The position numbers and the translations under genes were made by a program. The notes below the pieces were generated by a model that saw nothing but the letters and a program-made list of their open reading frames with translations, made no database searches and had not been told where the DNA came from. From Heloderma charlesbogerti (Eukaryota > Chordata > Lepidosauria > Squamata > Helodermatidae), in assembly GCA_026122225.1 (NCBI GenBank), contig JANEZZ010002675.1, positions 62,001 to 126,000 on the forward strand: 64,000 nucleotides of DNA, written 5' to 3'. How positions within the stretch are numbered: the stretch's first letter is position 1; each line of letters begins with the position of its first letter. Shown here one piece after another: positions 61,001 to 64,000 of this stretch.

Positions 61001-63332
61001 TGTTTTAGGGCCAGCCCTGCCATGCGGCTGGATGAAGGGACCTGCTTCAGGCATCACAGTTGATGTGATGGGGGGCAGTAATACATGCAGGCAGGAATTG
61101 GTGTCTGAATGGTGCAAATGTTCTCCATAATAAGGCAGAGGGAGGAAGACAGGTCCTATTTGAGCTCTGTTTAAGACAGCAAAATGTCTTATTGCTGATA
61201 CTGTATGTTTGTATGCTTGCTCACTGCTTTGAGCTCCAGAAAACAGTTTATAAATACCTTCAGTAAATAAAGCAGAGTAGAACCCAACAATGACAGCAAA
61301 GTTTCTTTATTACCAAAAATAAATTTAAAAAGTATTTTCAGGAGCTTCTAACTAACTGCAATTAAATAAAGCAGGGAGAAAGAGTCAGATGTTAGGGAGC
61401 AGCAAGTTCAGTATTACCATAAAAACATTATGTGGGCTTGGATCCAGAGAAACACATGGTTGCTGACTCTTTCACATGGGCACTTTTCAGCTTCTCTCTT
61501 CCGGCAGTAATACCCCCAACTTCCACAGCACCACTGAAATGTTGGGAGAACAGTGCCCTTCAGAACAGCACTGTATGTGGCATGTGTGGGAAGTGGCCAC
61601 CTTCCCTCCCCGCACTCACACATGGAATACCTTGCATCTGCACACTGATTTCTTTGGATCCAAACCATGATTTTGACTGACCAAAGGTGGGAAAATAAGC
61701 TCATACTGCTGGATTTTGTGTAGTTTGGAAATAAGTATGTAGTGTGAAGCTCAGGGGTTTTTTTTTATAGGAGAGTAGTATTTAAAATTAAGCAGGACTT
61801 TGTGAATATACTGTACGGACCATGAGTTAATTATCTTCCCCTACATCCTTTACTAGGTGAAAAAACCACTGAGATCCCTGCACTGCCACACTTGCAACTC
61901 ATGCGTAGCTAGATATGACCAACACTGCATGTGGATTGGACGGTGCATAGGTGAGTTTATTTTAGCCGGACTAGGACTCCTTTCTTGGTGCCAGGAATAT
62001 TTCTGATGGCTTGAAAGGAGAAACTCTTAAAACATCATGTAACTCTAGTAGTTGAGTGTTATGTGAAGAGATGTTGACAAGCTCCACAGGGAACTGCAAC
62101 CAGATCAGCTCTACATTCTAAAACTGAAGAGTGCAAAAGTTTCAGACAGAGTTTGTACAGTCTGGGTATTGTTAAAGTATCTCAGTGTTGAAATACTTAA
62201 TATCCTGGGTTTTAAGTTAATTCTGGTTTTCAGTTAGAATTCATAGTGAAGTAGCTTGCTGCAATTCTAGACATACTTATTGGAGTCAACTTCATTGAAC
62301 ACATGTGCAATGTAATCCTGTGCATGTTTACTCCACATCTCATTGGAGCAAGCATGCATAGGACTGTACTGCACATTTCTGTTCTGCTAACTGCTGTGAT
62401 TTCAGTGAGTTCTGGAATGGCCAAATTCTACTCAGCTTATTAGAAAAGACTGAGAGCTTTATTCTGTTAATTTTTTTGTAGGAGGCCTTCCATAGTTTGG
62501 GGGCAGGGTCTTGGGGAGGGAGGTATTGTCTTGTGTCTGTGATATAAACAAACCCTTACAAACCTTTCTAATCTAGGTGTTGGCAACCATTGCTATTTTG
62601 TCCTGTTTCTCCTTTTTCTGACAATGGTGAATATTTGGGCGATATATGGAACAATTCTATGTATGTATTCCTAACTCTTATTTCACTATTTGGTTCGCTA
62701 ATATTGAATTCAGAAGCTATCTGTATCATGCTCTAGCTAAAATGTTGGAAAACTGGAGTCCTACCCTTGGACATGAAGGGGTCAGGTGAAATAACGATGT
62801 GTGCAGTTCTGATTGCAAATTGCACAGGTTCTGGTGCACGCGCACACGCGTGCACGCATACACAAACACACACACACAGTTACACAAGAGACAGTGAAAC
62901 AAACAGCTATCACTTTTTATTAGGGCAAGCTTGTGCATGTAGAATAGTATTTCTGGATAAGGCTTTATTTTCATTTTGAAGTTCTGCCACAAATTGACCC
63001 TTGATCCTGGTGTGAGAGCTGGAGTCCATATTTAGATTAAGCGAGCCCTGTTAGTAGTTAAATATGTGGACAACACTTACAGTAAGTGTACACGGTGGGT
63101 CTTCTGGGTAGTTCACCACTGTTTGTTTTTCAAGGAAAGCTTTACTTATTTAAAATAAACATTCTTTCTCTTAGATTGGTCAGAACACTGCACAACAACA
63201 TATCGGCAAGATGGAGTATGGACTTCCTTTACACAGATTGTGTCTTGTTCTCCGTGGGTGTTGTACATTTTCACACTAATATCTTTTCACACTTCATGGG
63301 CTACATTGTTGCTGATCCTTCAGCTTTATCAG
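28008..63332 (+). CDS. ZDHHC13: ZDHHC13 (HIP14-like) ankyrin-repeat palmitoyltransferase, 15 exons, 3' end outside window
   Basis: This Golgi/ER-type membrane enzyme is thought to attach palmitate to cysteines of target proteins. Join: 28008-28028, 33666-33808, 38134-38256, 39562-39639, 42314-42458, 43632-43696, 46166-46328, 48058-48183, 49414-49547, 51481-51581, 54770-54894, 60077-60139, 61857-61950, 62577-62660, 63175-63332. The frame gives 541 codons without a stop, close to the human protein (622 residues) up to the QLFQ-equivalent segment. Residues about 45-246 are ankyrin repeats. About 289-405 hold four membrane segments and a DPG motif. About 417-470 are the Cys-rich DHHC domain, with DQHC at 450-453. 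About 465-541 hold two further membrane segments. DQHC in place of DHHC is normal for this paralogue. The ankyrin wording ([40 protein letters not shown]) is ZDHHC13 rather than ZDHHC17. All introns are GT-AG except the AT-AC intron after exon 10. Confidence 0.97.
28206..28346. mobile_element. short non-autonomous hAT-type element
   Basis: Starts CAGGAGTAGGCTAGTG; the reverse complement of the end is CATGGAGAGGCCACCTGG. The palindromic core GGGCTACAACTCCCATAGG / GGAGTTGTAGTCC matches the family at 868, 31134 and 38593. The flanking octamers TCTTAAAG and CTCTAAGG are only half alike, so the borders are approximate. Confidence 0.5.
28490..30634 (+). pseudogene. L2-type reverse transcriptase, broken
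   Basis: Recognisable blocks are [107 protein letters not shown], and after the inserted element [20 protein letters not shown] and [21 protein letters not shown] stop near 29168 and frame changes near 29300-29400 and 29640 disrupt it. In the catalytic region the YADD codons appear out of frame (AATATGCTGATGACACC at about 29321). Confidence 0.82.
29897..30323. mobile_element. 427-bp non-autonomous hAT-type element inside the L2 LINE
   Basis: A perfect 8-bp duplication TGGCTATG lies at 29889-29896 and 30324-30331. The termini are TAGGGATGCTGGAG and, reverse-complemented, TAGGGATATACAGAC. Removing the element and one duplication restores the L2 frame. The interior holds TTATGTAAATA words in direct and inverted order, including TATGTAAATATTTACATAA. 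Confidence 0.88.
30765..30845 (+). repeat. CR1/L3-like 3' fragment (weak)
   Basis: TATGCTGAACTAGATTAAAC followed by TTGGTTTGATTCAGCAAGGC resembles the ATGCTGGACTAGATGGACC...TGGTCTGATCCAGCA end seen elsewhere. Confidence 0.45.
31134..31269. mobile_element. short non-autonomous hAT-type element
   Basis: 136 bp. The ends CCGCCTTCCTCAACCTGG and, reverse-complemented, CAGCCTTTCCCAATCTGG are inverted repeats. The core ACTCCCATCAGCCCCAGCC / GGGAGTTGTAGTCC is palindromic. The flanks are CTCTAGAG (31126-31133) and CTTTAGAG (31270-31277). Same family as 868-983. Confidence 0.8.
31671..32052. mobile_element. 382-bp TAA-flanked MITE (PIF/Harbinger-like)
   Basis: Left end GGGAGCAATCCTATGG, right end reverse-complemented GGGCACAATCCTATCG, with TAA at 31668-31670 and 32053-32055. 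The interior has a hairpin CCGAAATTGGCTGTCTAG and further inverted GC-rich words (GAGGGGACGATCCCCTC). Same family as 10745-11187. Confidence 0.65.
32056..33665. other. ZDHHC13 intron 1, 3' part
   Basis: It holds a fragment of the TCAGAAGTAAGTCCATTGA palindromic repeat (32331-32390) and a GTCT/CT microsatellite at 33427-33477. The rest is AT-rich and unrecognised up to the acceptor TTATTTAATAG. Confidence 0.5.
33427..33477. repeat. (GTCT)n(CT)n compound microsatellite
   Basis: About five GTCT units followed by about twelve CT units, in ZDHHC13 intron 1. The CT run reads as a pyrimidine tract in the transcript, about 190 bases before exon 2. Confidence 0.85.
33666..33808 (+). CDS. ZDHHC13: ZDHHC13 exon 2
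   Basis: It codes for a His-rich start ([18 protein letters not shown]), then [20 protein letters not shown] and NFDIIKAT plus two bases of a Gln codon. Donor GTAAGT at 33809. Human ZDHHC13 has the matching HSHGPHPP and SSNCDIVKATQ, so placement is firm although the His stretch differs. Confidence 0.93.
34443..37649 (-). mobile_element. BovB (RTE clade) LINE, near full length, minus strand
   Basis: About 3.2 kb in ZDHHC13 intron 2, starting (minus strand) with CCCCTTCATGGATCACTGCC at 37649 and ending in a (CAA)n-type tail at 34443. A 12-bp target duplication with one difference, ATGCGGAAATGT (34431-34442) and ATGTGGAAATGT (37650-37661), defines both ends. It carries endonuclease and reverse transcriptase regions with few interruptions. 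Confidence 0.95.
34462..37443 (-). pseudogene. BovB endonuclease-reverse transcriptase, broken frame
   Basis: Read from 37443 downward: [20 protein letters not shown] (start of the endonuclease, 37129-37443), then [30 protein letters not shown] and [20 protein letters not shown] (36310-37017). The reverse transcriptase (35105-36292) has [13 protein letters not shown], and the C-terminal part (34462-35100) has [17 protein letters not shown]. Stops or frame changes near 37018-37130, 36300 and 35103 separate the pieces. Few lesions in 3 kb suggest a fairly recent copy. Confidence 0.88.
38134..38256 (+). CDS. ZDHHC13: ZDHHC13 exon 3
   Basis: Acceptor TTCTTATTTTAG, donor GTAAGC. The first base completes Gln. 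It codes for [20 protein letters not shown] and [20 protein letters not shown] and ends with AA of a Lys codon. Ankyrin repeat 1 to 2, with the canonical TLLHWAA motif. Confidence 0.96.
38593..38729. mobile_element. short non-autonomous hAT-type element
   Basis: 137 bp with a perfect 8-bp duplication TACTAGAG at 38585-38592 and 38730-38737. The ends AGGGCAGGGGAA and AAGGGGTGGGGAAC are inverted. The core CCCATCAGCCCCAACCAGC is shared with 31134-31269. Confidence 0.8.
39255..39341. mobile_element. short TTA-type MITE
   Basis: Starts GGCTGCAATCCTATAC and ends CATGCATAGGATTGCACTG. The interior GGAGTAAGTCCCACTGA / TCAGTGGGCTTA is palindromic. TTA precedes it at 39252-39254 but TAC follows, so the duplication is imperfect. 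This is a very common squamate-type repeat by appearance. Confidence 0.6.
39562..39639 (+). CDS. ZDHHC13: ZDHHC13 exon 4
   Basis: [20 protein letters not shown] followed by LHWAV and AG of an Arg codon; donor GTATGG. Ankyrin repeat with TPLHWA. The identity to human over [17 protein letters not shown] is complete. Confidence 0.96.
   Translation, partial: ALYFKRCCGGSTRRRFKFNSTSLGC
40830..40975 (+). repeat. CR1/L3-like LINE 3' fragment
   Basis: GGTGGTATTGCACTCATG, GCATCTGGTTGGCCACTGTG and AGGCCTTTGGTCTGATCTAG are the standard end of this repeat, also seen at 3230-3340. Confidence 0.6.
41216..41400 (-). repeat. tRNA-SINE, inverted, partial
   Basis: TTTATTACATTTATATCCCA opens it, followed by AAGGAACTCAAAGTGGTG and CCATTTTATCCTTCACAAC. 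This reads as the reverse complement of the 3' half of the SINE type at 22869. Confidence 0.6.
41682..42195 (+). mobile_element. L2-clade LINE 3' end
   Basis: It codes for a C-terminal reverse transcriptase tail, [17 protein letters not shown], then [16 protein letters not shown] and [17 protein letters not shown]. The same tail occurs in the larger copy at 30323-30634. It ends in TATGTATGCATGAATAAAG and an AAAG run. Confidence 0.78.
42314..42458 (+). CDS. ZDHHC13: ZDHHC13 exon 5
   Basis: Acceptor TGTCTCTTTCCAG, donor GTATGT. After completing Arg it codes for [40 protein letters not shown] and AYLISRGQ. Two ankyrin repeats, nearly identical to human. Confidence 0.97.
42459..43631. other. ZDHHC13 intron 5, nothing clear
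   Basis: A short MITE-like piece (GGGTTGTATCCAGGGCTG at 42638) is the only repeat signal. The rest is AT-rich. Confidence 0.5.
43632..43696 (+). CDS. ZDHHC13: ZDHHC13 exon 6
   Basis: [21 protein letters not shown] and GG of a Gly codon; donor GTGAGT. The acceptor is TTTTTTGATAG; the alternative AG two bases on would break the frame. Ankyrin repeat with QTPLMLSA. Confidence 0.95.
43697..46165. other. ZDHHC13 intron 6 with small repeats
   Basis: Palindromic repeat fragment at 43730-43815 (CAGAAGTAAGCCCTGCTGA). GTAT microsatellite and inverted repeat end at 44247-44310. A tRNA-SINE-like piece at about 45180-45320, with B box GGTTCAATCCC at 45253. A MITE at 45428-45705 with GGGGCAGTATCCAA and TTGGATACTACCCC ends. 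A SINE-like fragment at 45945-46045. The stretch 44310-45170 is unrecognised. Confidence 0.5.
45428..45705. repeat. MITE with GGGCAGTATCCAA ends
   Basis: The ends GGGGCAGTATCCAAAGG and, reverse-complemented, GGGGTAGTATCCAATGGGG are inverted repeats around a GC-rich, non-coding interior. The target duplication is not clear. Confidence 0.6.
46166..46328 (+). CDS. ZDHHC13: ZDHHC13 exon 7
   Basis: It completes Gly, then [40 protein letters not shown] and [14 protein letters not shown]; donor GTATGA. Last full ankyrin repeats, with TALHWAI and the conserved [10 protein letters not shown]. Confidence 0.97.
46661..46793. mobile_element. short palindromic TAA-type MITE
   Basis: GGGTGCGATCCTATCC at the left, GGGTGCAATCCTGTGC as reverse complement of the right end. 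CTAA flanks both sides (46657-46660, 46794-46797). The core CCAGCCAGCCATGCTGGCTGG is palindromic and shared with 9760-9892. Confidence 0.7.
46794..48057. other. ZDHHC13 intron 7, 3' part, unrecognised
   Basis: AT-rich, no repeat family that I can name. The acceptor is a T-rich run and TTTAAAG. Confidence 0.5.
48058..48183 (+). CDS. ZDHHC13: ZDHHC13 exon 8
   Basis: [40 protein letters not shown] and NE; donor GTATCA, a weaker consensus. It joins the ankyrin domain to the first membrane segment and carries a basic/acidic linker. Human has [20 protein letters not shown] at the same place. Confidence 0.94.
48184..49413. other. ZDHHC13 intron 8, unrecognised
   Basis: No repeat family identified apart from a T-run at 49300-49312. 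Open frames in this stretch lack conserved content. Confidence 0.5.
49414..49547 (+). CDS. ZDHHC13: ZDHHC13 exon 9
   Basis: The acceptor is GATTTTATTATAG and the donor is GTAGGT. It codes for [18 protein letters not shown], then [20 protein letters not shown] and VLSLFA plus AG of Arg. Two membrane segments with a short loop. The NSDSWLLKG loop is conserved in human. The frame has no ATG, so it must be read through splicing. Confidence 0.94.
49610..49672. repeat. short hAT-type hairpin remnant
   Basis: CAGACTTCCCCAAAGACTGG faces CCAGGTTGGGGAAGGCTT around GTGCCCTCTAGATGTGC. Same family as 868-983 but with most of the core deleted. Confidence 0.55.
49792..50656. mobile_element. probable hAT-type element carrying a GA-rich minisatellite
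   Basis: Left end CAGGGTTCCCCAGTGTAG, right end reverse-complemented CAGGAGTTTCCAAACTG. The flanking octamers GTTTAGGT and GTTTACGG agree at six of eight positions. The purine-rich array makes up half of the element. Confidence 0.5.
50036..50480. repeat. GA-rich, purine-only minisatellite
   Basis: About 445 bp almost without pyrimidines on this strand, with recurrent GAGCCAGAGAGAGAG units of variable length separated by AAGGAAG and AAAGAAAG. Long open frames here are compositional artefacts. Confidence 0.9.
50657..51480. other. ZDHHC13 intron 9, 3' part, unrecognised
   Basis: It holds AAACCATG / TGGTTT inverted words around 51160-51370 that suggest a decayed palindromic element. The acceptor is TATTTCCCTTTTCAG. 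Confidence 0.45.
51481..51581 (+). CDS. ZDHHC13: ZDHHC13 exon 10
   Basis: It completes Arg, then [33 protein letters not shown] and the first base of an Asp codon. The third membrane segment lies here. No GT donor is available at the family boundary. The exon ends at G51581, directly before ATATCCTTTG, the consensus of a U12-type AT-AC intron. Confidence 0.93.
52241..52496. mobile_element. hAT-type element with a SINE inserted in it
   Basis: A perfect 8-bp duplication GCTTACAG lies at 52233-52240 and 52497-52504. The ends CAGGGGTGGGCAGAAAG and, reverse-complemented, CAGGGATGGGCAGAAGG are inverted repeats, followed by TCTCCAGATGT at the left and TTCCAGATGT at the right end reversed. The foreign insert at 52272-52430 separates the two arms. 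Confidence 0.85.
52272..52430 (+). mobile_element. 5S rRNA-derived SINE with a CR1-type tail
   Basis: The head GTCTGATCTTGGAAGCTAAG, TTAGGACTTGGATGGGAGAC and TGCCTGGGAAT match the 3' half of vertebrate 5S ribosomal RNA, including the internal control region. Then AAGGGGTTGGACTCGATGG, TAGGCCCCTTCCAACC and ATTCTATG match the CR1 3' end (compare 27050-27104). It would be copied by CR1 proteins. The 5' half of the 5S part is missing, so it is a truncated copy. Confidence 0.88.
53066..53195. repeat. short hAT-family copy
   Basis: GCCTTCCCCAGCCCTATGAC ... GCCTCAGCCAGCATGGTCAG ... GGGAGTTGTAGTCC ... TTGGGGAGGCTGG, the same palindromic family as 31134-31269. No clear 8-bp duplication was found. Confidence 0.65.
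53383..53424 (+). repeat. 42-bp BovB fragment
   Basis: AATGCCAAAGAGTGTTCAAA then CTACCATACAATTGCGCTCA equals the reverse transcriptase region coding [13 protein letters not shown] in the copies at 18820-18860 and 57207-57245, with about one difference. Flanking sequence is not BovB. Confidence 0.8.
54603..54625. repeat. CT microsatellite
   Basis: About eleven CT units in the U12-type intron, followed by GTATGTGTG. Confidence 0.85.
54770..54894 (+). CDS. ZDHHC13: ZDHHC13 exon 11
   Basis: It starts inside an Asp codon after the CAC acceptor: (D)[38 protein letters not shown] and NKK. Donor GTATTT. Fourth membrane segment followed by the TDPG motif conserved in DHHC enzymes. The number of residues from Asp to YKT equals the human protein, which supports the unusual junction. 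Confidence 0.94.
55304..58513 (+). mobile_element. BovB (RTE clade) LINE, near full length, plus strand
   Basis: 3.2 kb in ZDHHC13 intron 11, from CCCCTTCATGGATCACTGCC at 55304 to an ACAACAACAACAA tail. Length and both ends equal the minus-strand copy at 34443-37649. A possible imperfect target duplication (GCCCCCTAA left, GCCCTAT right) is too weak to rely on. Confidence 0.94.
55690..58205 (+). pseudogene. BovB endonuclease-reverse transcriptase, broken frame
   Basis: The endonuclease begins at [24 protein letters not shown] text (55690 on) with [18 protein letters not shown] and [16 protein letters not shown]. The frame is lost at an A-run near 56064-56075. The reverse transcriptase (56410-57660) is open through [13 protein letters not shown] and [14 protein letters not shown] small deletion near 57635-57645 shifts the frame. 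The YADD motif follows at 57582-58205, in [22 protein letters not shown] at 58202-58204 and a short deletion near 58290 finish the decay. Confidence 0.88.
58514..60076. other. ZDHHC13 intron 11, 3' part, unrecognised
   Basis: No repeat family recognised. The acceptor is TTATCTTTCAG. Confidence 0.5.
60077..60139 (+). CDS. ZDHHC13: ZDHHC13 exon 12
   Basis: [20 protein letters not shown] and L; donor GTAAGT. It opens the Cys-rich domain with the first zinc-binding Cys pair (FCTSC). Human reads [20 protein letters not shown]. The length from NI to LDF is identical. Confidence 0.95.
60385..60445. repeat. 21-23 bp inverted repeat (strong stem-loop)
   Basis: GTGCAGTCACATACATCCAG then CCT at 60385-60407 pairs with AGGCTGGATGTGTGACTGC then AC at 60425-60445, with one 2-base bulge and a 17-base loop. 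Intronic (intron 12). Confidence 0.75.
60464..60560 (-). repeat. CR1/L3-like 3' fragment, inverted (weak)
   Basis: GAACTAGACCACAGGCCAAT and CTAGTGCAGCATTCCTG followed by TTTCCCATAGTGGC mirror the CAGGATGCTGGACTAGATGG end motif. Confidence 0.5.
60561..61856. other. ZDHHC13 intron 12, 3' part, unrecognised
   Basis: No repeat family named with confidence. TCCAATCCTGTGAGCTGC at 60679 may be a MITE end. The acceptor is CCTTTACTAG. Confidence 0.45.
61857..61950 (+). CDS. ZDHHC13: ZDHHC13 exon 13, catalytic DQHC motif
   Basis: [31 protein letters not shown] and one base of Gly; donor GTGAGT. It carries the zinc-binding HCHTCNSC cluster and the catalytic DQHC, with Cys at about residue 453 as the acyl acceptor. 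Human ZDHHC13 also has DQHC. Neither strand holds a start codon that would have exposed this as a simple open frame. Confidence 0.97.
61951..62576. other. ZDHHC13 intron 13 with a MITE
   Basis: About 62256-62374 holds a decayed palindromic MITE (CTGCAATTCTAGACATAC at the left; reverse complement of the right end AGTACAGTCCTATGCATGC). The acceptor is TTTCTAATCTAG. Confidence 0.5.
62577..62660 (+). CDS. ZDHHC13: ZDHHC13 exon 14
   Basis: It completes Gly, then [20 protein letters not shown] and AIYGTIL plus one base of Tyr; donor GTATGT. It carries the end of the DHHC domain (GNH) and the fifth membrane segment. Human reads [20 protein letters not shown]. Confidence 0.95.
62835..62879. repeat. 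CA/CG alternating tract
   Basis: GCACGCGCACACGCGTGCAC then GCATACACAAACACACACAC. Simple sequence in intron 14. Confidence 0.8.
63175..63332 (+). CDS. ZDHHC13: ZDHHC13 exon 15 (last in window)
   Basis: Acceptor TCTTTCTCTTAG, donor GTATTG. It codes for (Y)[40 protein letters not shown] and [12 protein letters not shown]. Sixth membrane segment. Human continues with about 78 more residues (TTxE-type motif and tail), none of which is visible downstream. Confidence 0.95.
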
Positions 63333-64000
63333 GTATTGATTTTATTTAATGTACATTCCTTAAAAGCATTGCACTTTGTAATATTTCCTCAGCAGCCTAC
63401 ATTTGTGCTGCTCATAATTACCATTCCAGAACTGAACCTCTGTTTTGAGCATATCGAACCACAGTTCAAACAAAATGATATCAGCCAAGAGTATTTCTGC
63501 AGATCAGTAGATTATGGAAATGACATTTGCTATTTGGAATTTTACAAGTGGGACCTGCAACAAAATGTTGCAGTGTAGCGGTCTCCTGTTCAGTGTTTTA
63601 ATCTGTCAGCCATTGACTTCTCCAGGATACTCCATCCCATTGTCTCTCCCACATGGTTTTCTATCCCCGCCCCCAACAATCAGTCTTCAGTCCATGGCCA
63701 CTGGATGTGCTCAGTCCTCATAGGGCTGTTTGAGGGTGTCTCCCCACTTTGGAGGTTTTTCTAAAGTTGGTTTGAACTTCCCTCAAACCTGCGAATGCTT
63801 CCCTCTTGTGTGAAGATGATGCTGTTTTGGCTACATAAGGATCCACACTCACCTCTGGACACAGAGGGAATTACGGTCCAGCCCTCTAAGTCATTATGGA
63901 CGCGCAGCACTCAGTAGGTTTTCAGCACCAGCATAACGGCCAAACGGATGTCCTTGTGTCAGAGATAAGACTGGCTCCAGCTCTAATGCTAGCACAGCAG
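63333..64000. other. start of the next ZDHHC13 intron
   Basis: No exon matching the remaining C-terminal region of ZDHHC13 and no repeat was recognised up to the window end. Confidence 0.55.

Overview
The window looks like nuclear DNA of a squamate reptile (lizard or snake). It holds intron-rich vertebrate genes embedded in reptile-type repeats: three BovB (RTE-clade) LINEs, CR1 and L2-clade LINEs, tRNA-derived SINEs, a Tc1-like transposon, many short hAT-type elements and palindromic TTA/TAA-flanked elements. Nothing bacterial, viral or CRISPR-like is present. Species cannot be told from sequence alone.

Two protein-coding genes lie head to tail on the + strand. Positions 4619-14124 hold the last six coding exons of DHCR7 (7-dehydrocholesterol reductase), about 441 residues ending at the normal C-terminus. 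The exon with the start codon was not found and probably lies upstream of the window. Positions 28008-63332 hold the first 15 coding exons of ZDHHC13 (HIP14-like ankyrin-repeat palmitoyltransferase), from the ATG in a CpG-rich promoter region to the last membrane segment, 541 codons. The C-terminal exon(s) lie beyond the window. All exon junctions were placed by hand from splice consensus and reading phase.

Layout: 1-220, an L1-type ORF2 tail (- strand). 860-1948, three hAT elements in a chain separated by single 8-bp target duplications. 2292-2633, another hAT element. 4619-14124, DHCR7, whose third intron in the window carries a tiny U2 snRNA retrocopy. 15255-16050, a hAT element full of palindromic modules. 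16338-16905, a possible LTR-element end. 18492-20133, a truncated BovB with an open reverse transcriptase frame. 20946-22597, a Tc1-like transposon with 218-bp inverted repeats. 22869-23112, a tRNA-SINE. 24840-27104, a CR1. 27760-28160, the ZDHHC13 promoter region. 28450-30650, an L2-clade LINE split by a hAT element. 34441-37649 (-) and 55304-58513 (+), two near full-length BovB copies in opposite orientation inside ZDHHC13 introns.

The most notable signals are: a well-supported AT-AC (U12-type) intron in ZDHHC13 at 51582-54769; the chain of three hAT insertions; a 5S rRNA/CR1 chimeric SINE nested in a hAT element inside that U12-type intron; the U2 retrocopy; and the inverted BovB pair that brackets ZDHHC13 exons 3-11. 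The two genes are not known to act together: DHCR7 makes cholesterol in the ER, and ZDHHC13 S-acylates proteins in the secretory pathway.
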